Source: Gaiellasilicea sp963761905 (lineage in GTDB: Bacteria; Actinomycetota; Thermoleophilia; Gaiellales; Gaiellaceae). From it: a stretch of 64,000 nucleotides of DNA. The notes under the pieces were generated by a model. That model was not told the origin of the DNA. It saw nothing but the letters and a program-made list of their open reading frames with translations, and searched no databases. Below, piece by piece: positions 24,673 through 31,482 of the stretch (its first letter is position 1; the number at the start of each line of letters is the position of its first letter). A program made the translations under genes and the position numbers. The DNA lies in NCBI GenBank assembly GCA_963761905.1, contig CAVXIQ010000005.1, positions 62,001 through 126,000 on the forward strand, written 5' to 3'.

Positions 24673-24737
24673 CCGACGACGCGGTCCGGGCGAGCCTCGC
24701 TGGCTCGCCCGGCGCGCGTGCTCGTGACGACGTAGCT
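24673..24737 (+). pseudogene. Remnant of alcohol dehydrogenase 3' end
   Basis: A 65-base stretch encoding the last ADH residues (SADDAVRASLAGSPG, then RVLVTT after a one-base shift) and TAG at 24733. It is about 87% identical to the end of the intact gene at 23153-23216. No upstream ADH coding sequence remains. It looks like the leftover of a related adh copy or the right border of an insertion. Confidence 0.65.
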
Positions 24738-25020
24738 ACTCCGCCATCCGGAAGGCGACCTGGTACTTCGCAACCGAGGTGCGCTGTCCCGGCGTGTCGG
24801 CCGCCGGCATCGCGCTCAGCGCCGCGTCGCCGGCCCGGTAGTCATCCTCGTTCTCGAAGAACACGACCACGAGCGACTTCTCGGAATCCGGATCGTGGAG
24901 CACGATCATTTCCTTGGCCGGAATGTCGTCCGGCCGCTCGTTCCCTTCCATCCTGGCGAGCAGCTCCGTCATTCGATCGCTGTTCACGCCTTCGAAGGTG
25001 ACGACTCGTGCGAGTGCCAT
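24736..25020 (-). CDS. ABM-like dimeric alpha/beta barrel protein
   Basis: A 94-residue small protein whose pattern (ARVVTFEGVNSDRMTELLA, EMIVLHDPDSEKSLVVVFFENEDDY) suggests a ferredoxin-like alpha/beta sandwich of the ABM (antibiotic biosynthesis monooxygenase) type. No catalytic residue is evident. A strong Shine-Dalgarno (AAGGAGG) lies six bases before ATG 25020. It ends inside the TAGCT shared by the adh-tail repeat. Confidence 0.7.
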   Translation of the reverse strand: MALARVVTFEGVNSDRMTELLARMEGNERPDDIPAKEMIVLHDPDSEKSLVVVFFENEDDYRAGDAALSAMPAADTPGQRTSVAKYQVAFRMAE

Positions 25021-25068
25021 CTCGGCCTCCTTGTCGAGTGTTCGAGCGACTCTACAACCGGCAGGAAG

Positions 25069-25926
25069 CTAGTTGCCGACCGGCGCGGCTGGCGAAGCGG
25101 TGAGGCGCCGAAGCGAGGCCCGAACCGCGCCCGGAGCCTCGACCCACGTGAAATGGCCCGCGCCGTCGACCACGTCGACCCACGCGCCGGGGATCCGATC
25201 CGCCGCGTCCGTCGAAGCGGCGAGCGGCATCGGGCTTCGCGAGCCGTGGACGAAGCCGACGGGCACCCGGATCCGCGACAACCCCGCCTCGAGCGCCGGC
25301 AGCTCCGCGAGAATCGACCGCCCCATCTGCGCCGAGCGCTCGCTCGCGATCCGCAGCTCCGGCATCGGTGGGGCCTGCTCGGGATCAGCGAAGTACGCGG
25401 GCCAGACGAGACGCATCCCTTCGAGTGCCAGCTCGTCGTCGGCGCCGCCCTCGGTCGTCAGCTCATCGAGCTCGCGCGCCCGCTCACGCACCTCCGCGGG
25501 CGTTCGACGGAGAATCTCCTCGTCGAACTCCGGCCAGCGTCCGTCACCCACCGACCCGAGCGGGTCGACGGCGAGCACGCCGAACAGTCGCTCCGGCAAC
25601 GCCAGGGCGACGTGCAGGGCGAAATGCCCGCCCCAGGAATGGCCGACGAGCCATGCCTTGTCCCAACCGAGCGCGTCGAGCACGCGACGGGCGTCGTCCA
25701 CGTCGGTCGCCACCGTGTACGGGCCTACCGCCGCGGACGGCGCCTGCCCTCGCTGCTGGTACCAGGCGACGTCGTTCTCCTGCGCGAGCTCGTCGGCGAG
25801 CTCGCGCAGGTAGTCGAAGCCGAGTCCTGGCCCTCCGTGCAGCAGGAGAACCGGCGGCCCGTCGCCGGCGCGCCGACCTGCGAGCGGGGGCCCGTCGTCG
25901 TGTGTCGTGAACTCGATCCACTCCAC
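25069..25926 (-). CDS. Alpha/beta hydrolase, proline iminopeptidase-like
   Basis: A 285-residue alpha/beta-hydrolase. The oxyanion loop HGGPG (about 30-34) and the nucleophile elbow GHSWGG (about 95-100) are those of the proline iminopeptidase/S33 group; late Asp and His (GFVHGSRSPMPL and VDGAGHFTW) complete the triad. It could be an aminopeptidase or an esterase of similar type. The start is GTG 25926, 52 bases from the divergent AlkZ-like gene. No signal peptide. Confidence 0.85.
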   Translation of the reverse strand: MEWIEFTTHDDGPPLAGRRAGDGPPVLLLHGGPGLGFDYLRELADELAQENDVAWYQQRGQAPSAAVGPYTVATDVDDARRVLDALGWDKAWLVGHSWGGHFALHVALALPERLFGVLAVDPLGSVGDGRWPEFDEEILRRTPAEVRERARELDELTTEGGADDELALEGMRLVWPAYFADPEQAPPMPELRIASERSAQMGRSILAELPALEAGLSRIRVPVGFVHGSRSPMPLAASTDAADRIPGAWVDVVDGAGHFTWVEAPGAVRASLRRLTASPAAPVGN

Positions 25927-25978
25927 GGGAGCCCGATCGTCTCATGGACCCGCAGTCAGGCGCTACCGTCCGAGCGAC

Positions 25979-26998
25979 GTGAGCGGAAAGCGGCTGAAGG
26001 TCACGCGAGCGGAGATCCTGGCGTTCCGGCGGCGCGTCGGAGCGCTCGATCAGCGGCTGCCGCAGAGCCGAGCGTCGTTGCGCCGGGCGGCGTGGGCCGG
26101 CCTGCAGGACAGCATGCCGAGGGCCGCGCTCCTGTCGATCCATGCGCGGGTGGAGGGCACTGGGCCGTCCTCCTGGGAGGATCCCTCGCTCGTGCAGGTG
26201 TGGGGACCGAGGTACAACGCCTACGTGGTCGCGGCGCGCGACCTGCCGGTGTTCACGCTCGGCCGGCTGCCGGACGCCGGCAAGACTCGCGCGAAGGCGG
26301 AAGACCTAGCGGCGCGCCTGCGCACGTTTCTTGGTCCGGCTCGGATGCGGTACGACGAGGCGGGGCAGGCGCTCGGCGTCCACGGGAACTCACTGCGCTA
26401 CGCGGCTCTCACGGGAACGCTGGCGATCCGGTGGGAGGGAGCGCGTCTGCCAGTCGTGTGGATCGTGCCGCCGCCCGAGATCGATGCGCCGCAGGCGACG
26501 CTCGAACTGGCGTGCCGCTACCTCCACATCTTCGGTCCGGCGACCCCGGAGGGGCTCGCCAAGTGGGCGGGGATCGGCGCGCGAAAGGCAGCCGCCGCCT
26601 TCGACGATCTGGGCTCTCTGATCCCGGTCCAGACGCCGTCGGGCGATGCCTGGATCCTGAGTGCGGACGAGGCAGCCATCCGCGAGCCTCCAGGGCCCGC
26701 GGCGCCCGCGCGGCTCCTCCCGAGCGGCGACGCCTACACCTTGGGCATGACGAGTGCGGATCGTGCGCTCCTGGTGCCGGATGCCAAACGGCGTGCCGAG
26801 CTGTGGACGCCTCGCGTGTGGCCCGGCGCCCTCCTCGTGGCAGGGAACGTCGTCGGCACGTGGCGCCGCGCGGAGGGGGCGGTCAGGATCCAGACCTGGC
26901 AACGCCTCTCGGGCGCGGCCCGTGAGGCGATCGTCGCGGAGGCGGAATCGATGCCGCTTCCTGGAGTGAGTGGGCAGATCGTCGTGCACTGGGACTGA
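25979..26998 (+). CDS. AlkZ/YcaQ-like winged-helix DNA-binding protein
   Basis: A 339-residue protein of the winged-helix (HTH_42, formerly DUF1006) family that includes the DNA glycosylases AlkZ and YcaQ, which unhook crosslinked or bulky bases. Visible family features are RRAAWAGLQDSMPRAALLSIHARVEG, the ACRYLHIFGPATPEGLAKWAGI segment and VRIQTWQRLS at the end. The AlkZ catalytic QxQ/QxD motif is not clear, so function may differ. GTG 25979 follows TACCGT with a nine-base gap. It is divergent from the alpha/beta hydrolase. Confidence 0.8.
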   Translation: MSGKRLKVTRAEILAFRRRVGALDQRLPQSRASLRRAAWAGLQDSMPRAALLSIHARVEGTGPSSWEDPSLVQVWGPRYNAYVVAARDLPVFTLGRLPDAGKTRAKAEDLAARLRTFLGPARMRYDEAGQALGVHGNSLRYAALTGTLAIRWEGARLPVVWIVPPPEIDAPQATLELACRYLHIFGPATPEGLAKWAGIGARKAAAAFDDLGSLIPVQTPSGDAWILSADEAAIREPPGPAAPARLLPSGDAYTLGMTSADRALLVPDAKRRAELWTPRVWPGALLVAGNVVGTWRRAEGAVRIQTWQRLSGAAREAIVAEAESMPLPGVSGQIVVHWD

Positions 26999-27041
26999 CG
27001 CGAACATCGCGCTCCGCGAGCTGCCTGGTCTAATTCGCCGT

Positions 27042-27398
27042 ATGCAGTTCGACCGGCATACGCTGGTGCTGCTCGTGCGTCCGCCCGTTGCACCGGAGCT
27101 CACGGACGAGGAGTCCGCCGAGCTCCAGGATCGACACCTCGCCTTCCGAGCCGATCTCCGCGACCGCGGCTTCCTCATCGGTGGCGGGCCGCTCGTCGAC
27201 CAGGACGACGAGCGCCTGCGCGGGATCTCGATCATGGCCTGCGACCCCGAGACGGCGCGCCGGCTCTGCGACGAGGACCCAGCGGTACGTGCGGGCCGGC
27301 TCGCTGTCGAGGTGATGACCTGGATGGTTCCGGCGGGCAACGTGCGCTTCGAGACCGTGCCCGCGCCGCGGTCGATGGCCGAGGCGGCGGAGGACTGA
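27042..27398 (+). CDS. YCII-like domain protein
   Basis: A 118-residue ferredoxin-like alpha/beta protein of the YCII-related family (HTLVLLVRPPV, LQDRHLAFRADLRDRGFLIGGGPL with the typical His and Gly residues, and GISIMACDPETARRL). Such proteins are small, often dimeric and of uncertain activity. ATG 27042 is chosen because CTAATT lies six bases before it and the fold starts immediately after; an earlier in-frame start at 26970 would overlap the AlkZ-like gene. Confidence 0.75.
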   Translation: MQFDRHTLVLLVRPPVAPELTDEESAELQDRHLAFRADLRDRGFLIGGGPLVDQDDERLRGISIMACDPETARRLCDEDPAVRAGRLAVEVMTWMVPAGNVRFETVPAPRSMAEAAED

Positions 27399-27412
27399 CG
27401 AGCGCTGCTCGT
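27396..27412 (+). terminator. Hairpin after YCII-like gene
   Basis: GACGAGC (27396-27402) pairs with GCTCGTC (27406-27412) across a three-base loop, starting in the stop codon. There is no T-run, which is normal for high-GC terminators. Confidence 0.5.
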
Positions 27413-27469
27413 CCTCGGAGCCGCGGACGGCCGCTCACGTCGCACCAGCCTTTCCGATGGCTAGTTCCC

Positions 27470-27919
27470 CTAGAGGCGTGGCGCGTACTCGACGTTGCCG
27501 AACGGCCAGTCGGAGGCGAGCCACTCGGTCACGGCACGCCAGAGCGGGATGTCCAGCTGCGCGTGGCTCGCCCGTACCCAGGAGCGCGCCCGGGCGTCGT
27601 AGTCGCTGTCAGGCCGCGGGTAGATGTAGACGCACCCGAGCACGTCGCGGCTCGCCGGATCGAGGACCGTGTAGGTGAACCCCGTCCGGTTGCGGAAGTC
27701 GTCGGCATGGCGCTCCAGGTCTGCGCGATTCTCGTCGGGCGTCATCTCCCGCGGCCAGCTGCTGTTCTCCCACCCAGGCGTCGCGTGGATGTGTTCCGTC
27801 GACGAGGTCCACGCTCCGTAGTCCCGGTCGCTGTGCTCGGGGCCGAGCGGCTCGAGCACGAACCGCGGCGTCTCGAGCCGCCGAGGGACGTCGAAATCGC
27901 GCGGGACGAACTCGTTCAC
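27470..27919 (-). CDS. GNAT-family N-acetyltransferase-like protein
   Basis: A 149-residue acyltransferase-like protein. The start TPRFVLEPLGPEHSDRDYGAW and the core FTYTVLDPASRDVLGCVYIYP match an actinobacterial GNAT subgroup; the acetyl-CoA loop (Q/RxxGxG/A) is not obvious, the corresponding region reading ARSWVRASHAQLD. Catalysis is therefore uncertain. GTG 27919 is set by a TACGAT box seven bases upstream. It is the left-most gene of the accessory, repeat-containing region and is transcribed away from repeat A. Confidence 0.7.
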   Translation of the reverse strand: MNEFVPRDFDVPRRLETPRFVLEPLGPEHSDRDYGAWTSSTEHIHATPGWENSSWPREMTPDENRADLERHADDFRNRTGFTYTVLDPASRDVLGCVYIYPRPDSDYDARARSWVRASHAQLDIPLWRAVTEWLASDWPFGNVEYAPRL

Positions 27920-27926
27920 GCGACCG

Positions 27927-27932
27927 ATCGTA
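27927..27932 (-). promoter_or_regulatory. -10 box, leaderless promoter
   Basis: On the minus strand TACGAT ends seven bases before the GTG at 27919, without a Shine-Dalgarno sequence. Confidence 0.6.
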
Positions 27933-28036
27933 GAACGTGGCTAGGCCACCTCGTCGCGGAGCGCCGTCCCGATTCTTCGCGAGTGTTGACCGGCGGGTCA
28001 CGGAACTGGGTGGAGCCGGGTAACGAATCGTCGTCT

Positions 28037-28067
28037 GGGCCAGCGTTCGGGAATGACGCCTGAGCGG
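28037..28067 (+). repeat. Cassette-array repeat A
   Basis: A 31-base direct repeat starting GGGCCAGCGTTCGGGAATG and ending GAGCGG. It equals repeat B at 30 of 31 positions and repeat C at about 26 of 31. All copies have the same orientation and lie in successive intergenic spacers. Confidence 0.8.
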
Positions 28068-28241
28068 GCTGTTGACTAGAGCGACGCAGCGAACTCGCGC
28101 AGGCGTGTGACGTCCGACTCTCGAAGGCCCGACTGAACCATCAGTTCGAATGAGCAAGGTGGCTAGACTCGCGGTCGCGAGGGGTCGGGCGGATCGAGAC
28201 GGGGTGGTTGAGGTTGCCCCGTGGACAGGAGAGAGCTGGCC

Positions 28242-28853
28242 GTGATCGAGGAGCGGTTTCCATTCCGGCTGCGCGGAGCCGAGGGCAGCGTGATCGTCTC
28301 GTTCCATGGGAACGAGGATCCGCAGCGATGGGGTTATGGCACGCTCGGGCTGGCATGGCCTAACGAACTCGCGCAAGGGCTTCCAGTGCTCACGGCGCGG
28401 ACGGAGTGTTCGCTCGCCGGATACGCAGCGATCATGGGTTGGGTTCAGATCGTGCGCATCGACGTGCTTGAATCGAGTCAGGCGCTGGCGGCTGGCGTCG
28501 ACAGAGCACCCGCCGGTCATCACGAGTGGGTCGACGGCCCGCCGCAGCTCCGTGGCCTCGGCGTACCGTTCACGTCGTTCGGCGAGTGTCCGACGCTGTT
28601 CGACGCGCCGGCGTCAACCGAGAGCGACACCACGTTCTTTGCCGACTCGTGGTTGACCGCGAGTCCAGATGCTCTGATCAGCCGCGAGTCGTTTCCGGTT
28701 CTCGGGCTGCGCTGGGGCTACTCGACGCGCGCGGGGCAGCCACACGAGCTTCACGAGCCGGCGCTGCTCGACGAAAGCCATTGGGTTGAGGCGCTGCCCC
28801 TCCTGCGCGAGACGTTCACGGATTGGCAGTTCAGACCGGAGTGGCCCCGGTAG
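28242..28853 (+). CDS. Hypothetical protein of cassette-like array
   Basis: A 203-residue soluble protein I do not recognise. It has GSVIVSFHGNEDP near the start, then WGYGTLGLAWPNELAQGLP, a MGWVQIVRID strand and several Trp/Phe-rich strands (TTFFADSWLTASP, LGLRWGYS), suggesting a beta-rich fold; no catalytic motif, signal or membrane segment. GTG 28242 is chosen over GTG 28221 because AGGAGAG lies at the right distance before it. It is bounded by repeats A and B. By eye its codons are less GC-rich at third positions than core genes, consistent with transfer. Confidence 0.7.
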   Translation: MIEERFPFRLRGAEGSVIVSFHGNEDPQRWGYGTLGLAWPNELAQGLPVLTARTECSLAGYAAIMGWVQIVRIDVLESSQALAAGVDRAPAGHHEWVDGPPQLRGLGVPFTSFGECPTLFDAPASTESDTTFFADSWLTASPDALISRESFPVLGLRWGYSTRAGQPHELHEPALLDESHWVEALPLLRETFTDWQFRPEWPR

Positions 28854-28900
28854 GACTCGCGCGCCCGACGATCGACGTTTTAATCGCCCCGCGTTGGCCT

Positions 28901-28931
28901 GGGCCAGCGTTCGGGAATGACGCCAGAGCGG
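28901..28931 (+). repeat. Cassette-array repeat B
   Basis: A 31-base direct repeat, one difference from repeat A (GCCAGAGCGG instead of GCCTGAGCGG). It lies between the convergent genes ending at 28853 and 28986. Confidence 0.8.
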
Positions 28932-28985
28932 CTACCCGTCAGACTTCCGAGCGCTCAGATCGAGGTAGCCTAAGCCGCGGGGAAC

Positions 28986-29720
28986 TTACGCTATGCCCAG
29001 CGCATCCGCCACTGCTGTGAAGGGTGCTGTCGTCTGCCACATCGGGACCGTGAACGAGCGTTCCAGGTCTGTGGTCGAAGAGGCTGCTTCTGCCGCAATC
29101 AGCAACCTTGCGGCAGTTCGGAGCCTGCTACTCCCATCCCGGTGGAGAAGCTGACCCCAGATGGCGAGGAACTGCATGTCCGGCGGCTCGACGTCGAGCC
29201 CGGCGAGAAAGACGGGCGGAAAGATCCGCCGATACGCCTCCAGGCCGTAGAGCCACGACCGCCCCCGCAGCAACTCCGCTTCGGGATGCTGGTCAGCGGC
29301 TCGCAAAAGCAAGTCTCGCAGCTCCCGCTTCCGTACCGGCAGGTGCATGCCGGACAGGGGGCTGCTCGAGCGCGAGCGCTCACCCAGAAAGTTGATGCGT
29401 ACGGTCCGGTCCTCGGCGGACCAGGCGAAGTCGAGCACGGCGCCCGGTCCGACTGCTTGGCTGCGGGCAACAGCCCACGCATGCACGACCGCATCAGGCT
29501 CAGGGCTGACCGCCACCTCGGCCACCAGCCGCTGCCAGTCTGGATGAGACGGATCGAAATCACGCCCTAGGCCCGCTGCCTGGTGATACCACGTCGTGCA
29601 TTCCAGGTATGCCGCCTCGATCGGCACCGAAGCGAGGTCTGCCCAGCGCTCGGCGAATCGCTGCTGGGTCGCGAAGAACGTTCGATCCGGTATCACGAAA
29701 GTCATCCTACGGCGAGACAT
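28986..29720 (-). CDS. Hypothetical protein of cassette-like array
   Basis: A 244-residue protein of unknown family, encoded against the direction of the other array genes. It is mainly helical, with RFAERWADLASVPIEAAYLECTTWYHQAAGL near the start, a short beta segment (AVLDFAWSAEDRTVRINFLGE) and a Leu/Arg-rich middle (RKRELRDLLLRAADQHPE). No enzymatic motif, signal or membrane helix. ATG 29720, ATG 29705 or an upstream start to 29753 are all possible. It is bounded by repeats B and C. Confidence 0.62.
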   Translation of the reverse strand: MSRRRMTFVIPDRTFFATQQRFAERWADLASVPIEAAYLECTTWYHQAAGLGRDFDPSHPDWQRLVAEVAVSPEPDAVVHAWAVARSQAVGPGAVLDFAWSAEDRTVRINFLGERSRSSSPLSGMHLPVRKRELRDLLLRAADQHPEAELLRGRSWLYGLEAYRRIFPPVFLAGLDVEPPDMQFLAIWGQLLHRDGSSRLRTAARLLIAAEAASSTTDLERSFTVPMWQTTAPFTAVADALGIA

Positions 29721-29808
29721 CTGATCCGCTGACCACGGGGCGGAGCGGGCCATAGCGCACGACGGATGCGTGTGAGACGTGAGCCATGCCCGGTAGCGCC
29801 CTGACGTG

Positions 29809-29839
29809 GGGCCAGTGTTCGGGAATGTCCCTTGAGCGG
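29809..29839 (+). repeat. Cassette-array repeat C
   Basis: A diverged 31-base copy: GGGCCAGTGTTCGGGAATG then TCCCTTGAGCGG. It lies between the divergent starts at 29720 and 29867, 27 bases before the cupin gene. Confidence 0.75.
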
Positions 29840-29866
29840 CGATGCGGTCTCTGAGAGACTCCTGTG

Positions 29867-30421
29867 ATGCCCGAGGCTCCAGTTCGGAAGAGTAGGAATG
29901 GCCTTGTCGTCGACGGCGAGGGATGGTTTGTCGTCAACGCACGCGAGGCGCGTTGGAAGGATGAGGGTCCGCTGGGCTCCTATTGCAACTTCGAGGGGAA
30001 GCGGCGGTTTCCGCACTTTGGGATCAACGTCAGCGTCCTCGAACCGGGCGAGCGCGTTGGGATGTATCACCGCGAGAAAGCTCAGGAGGCGTTTCTCGTC
30101 CTCTCCGGTGAGTGCACGCTGATTGTCGAGGGGCAGGAGCGGCAGCTGGTCGAGTGGGACTTCTTCTACTGCCCGCCAGAGACCGAGCACATCATCGTGG
30201 CGGCTGCGGAGCAGTCCGCGATCCTCTTGGCGGTCGGCGCGCGGGGACGGAGCGTCGCCGGTGGCTTGGTTTACACGGTCTGCAAGGCCGCCGCACGGTA
30301 CGGAGCCAGTGTCGTGCGCGAGACCACGAACCCCGCCGTCGCCTACGCCAAGGTCAGAGCGAGACTACCTCGGTCTCGGTTCGTCAAATACCGCTCCTCC
30401 TGGCTTCCAAAGAACGACTGA
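29867..30421 (+). CDS. Cupin-domain protein of cassette-like array
   Basis: A 184-residue single-cupin protein. The barrel motifs are clear: ERVGMYHREKAQEAFLVLSGE (the first cupin motif with His and Glu ligands, about residues 62-82) and the second motif region FYCPPETEHIIVAA (about 100-113). It could be a metal-dependent isomerase, dioxygenase or sensor of a small molecule. A C-terminal basic tail follows (RARLPRSRFVKYRSSW). ATG 29867 (or GTG 29864) lies closely downstream of repeat C; repeat D-like bases follow its stop. Confidence 0.8.
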   Translation: MPEAPVRKSRNGLVVDGEGWFVVNAREARWKDEGPLGSYCNFEGKRRFPHFGINVSVLEPGERVGMYHREKAQEAFLVLSGECTLIVEGQERQLVEWDFFYCPPETEHIIVAAAEQSAILLAVGARGRSVAGGLVYTVCKAAARYGASVVRETTNPAVAYAKVRARLPRSRFVKYRSSWLPKND

Positions 30422-30431
30422 ACGCCCGCTT

Positions 30432-30441
30432 GGGCCAGCGT
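30432..30441 (+). repeat. Truncated cassette-array repeat D
   Basis: Only GGGCCAGCGT of the repeat is present, preceded by CTT as the others are by CCT/TCT, directly after the cupin gene. Its position fits the array but the match is short enough to be chance. Confidence 0.4.
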
Positions 30442-30451
30442 CCACTCGCCT

Positions 30452-30472
30452 GACTGACAGTGGTTGTCAGTC
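30452..30472. terminator. Bidirectional hairpin terminator
   Basis: GACTGACA (30452-30459) pairs with TGTCAGTC (30465-30472) around a five-base loop between the convergent cupin and dipeptidase genes; the right arm covers the dipeptidase stop codon. Confidence 0.6.
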
Positions 30473-31462
30473 GGGCAGGCTCTCGCGTATCAGCCGGAGG
30501 AGATTTCCCGACAGCAGCCCGTCGAGCCGCTCGTCTTCCCAACCCCGCGCCTCTAGTGCCGCTACGAGATCTGGATAGTCCTCGTGGCCGCCGAGACCCT
30601 CGATTGCGGAGCCCTCCTCGAGGCCTGGCGGCATCAGCCCGTCCGGGATCGGCGCGTGCGGGACGTACTGGGCGATCCTGCCCGTCCAATCGCCGGCGAG
30701 GCAGAGCCGGTCGGGGCCGATCACGTCTGCCGCATGGTCGAGGTGGTCGATCACGCGCGCGATCGTCCGCTGCTCGGGGCCGATCGCGAGCGGGTGGAGC
30801 ATGAGCCCGAAGAGCCCGTCCCGCTCGCCGAGCGCGCGGAGCTGCTCGTCCGAGAGATTGCGCGGATGGTCGTGGACGGCCCGACAGCCGGCGTGCGTCA
30901 CCGTGACGCGGCCCTCGAACCGCTCGAGGCACTCCCAGAAGAGCCGCTCCGACGCGTGCGCGAGGTCGAGGACGATCCCGCGCTCGGCGAGCCGGTCGAG
31001 CAGCGAGCGTCCGAGCCCCGACAGCCCGCCGTCCTCGGCGGCGCCGTCGGCGAACGGATTGCGTCGGTTCCAGGTCAGCCCGGCGACGCGGAGCCCGAGC
31101 TCCCAGAAGAGGTCGACGCCCCAGGTCTCGTAGCCGAACGGCTCGACGCCTTCGAGCGCGAGCACGAGCCCGATTCGCTCGCCACGCTCGACCGCGTCGA
31201 GATCGGCCCGCGTTCGCACGACGCAGACACGCTCGGAGTTCTCGCTCGCCGCAGCGTGGAACGACGTCGCCTGGCCGAGCGCGTGCCGCAGCGTCCCCTC
31301 CGGTTGGTGCTCGAGCGGGACGAAGATCGGGCAGATCTGGAGCCCGACGCCGCCTGCCTCGAAGAGCGGCAGCCACGTCCGCGCGAAGACGTCCGACTCT
31401 CCCAGCCGGTGCTGCCGGTGGGCGAGCTCCATCAGCAGATCGGTGTGGGCGTCCGCGATCAC
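30467..31462 (-). CDS. M19 membrane-dipeptidase-family peptidase
   Basis: A 331-residue amidohydrolase-fold dipeptidase of family M19 (renal dipeptidase-like). Zinc-site blocks are visible: DAHTDL (residues 4-9), the bridging Glu in LALEGVEPF, VTHAGCRAVHDHPRNLSDEQL and AGDWTG (where the family often has GTDFDG). Cytoplasmic, no signal peptide. It would cleave dipeptides, possibly with D-residues. It starts at GTG 31462, only 20 bases from the divergent aldehyde dehydrogenase start. Confidence 0.85.
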   Translation of the reverse strand: MIADAHTDLLMELAHRQHRLGESDVFARTWLPLFEAGGVGLQICPIFVPLEHQPEGTLRHALGQATSFHAAASENSERVCVVRTRADLDAVERGERIGLVLALEGVEPFGYETWGVDLFWELGLRVAGLTWNRRNPFADGAAEDGGLSGLGRSLLDRLAERGIVLDLAHASERLFWECLERFEGRVTVTHAGCRAVHDHPRNLSDEQLRALGERDGLFGLMLHPLAIGPEQRTIARVIDHLDHAADVIGPDRLCLAGDWTGRIAQYVPHAPIPDGLMPPGLEEGSAIEGLGGHEDYPDLVAALEARGWEDERLDGLLSGNLLRLIRESLPD

Positions 31463-31482
31463 GCGCGGACTATCCTCTCATC
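31463..31482. promoter_or_regulatory. 20-bp divergent leaderless promoter
   Basis: The whole intergenic region is 20 bases. Plus strand TATCCT (31471-31476) leaves six bases to GTG 31483. Minus strand GATAGT (31474-31469) leaves six bases to GTG 31462. The two -10 boxes overlap by four bases, so both -35 regions would lie inside the opposite gene and only one polymerase could be bound at a time. Confidence 0.7.

Larger units (their letters stand above)
27920..28241. other. 322-base spacer with repeat A and promoters
   Basis: Gene-free spacer between divergent genes. It holds the leaderless box of the GNAT gene (27927-27932, minus strand), repeat A (28037-28067), a TAGACT box at 28163-28168 suited to the plus-strand gene, and a Shine-Dalgarno AGGAGAG at 28227-28233. 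I see no small gene or RNA fold that I can support. Confidence 0.5.

Noticed and set aside
27920..30470. Insertion sequence or MITE carrying the repeats
   Set aside because: No terminal inverted repeats, target duplications or transposase remnants were seen around the 31-base copies, which are direct repeats.
27960..30480. Integron attC sites
   Set aside because: The repeats lack the paired RYYYAAC and GTTRRRY core sites and a long imperfect palindrome, and no integrase gene is present. The array is cassette-like only in layout.
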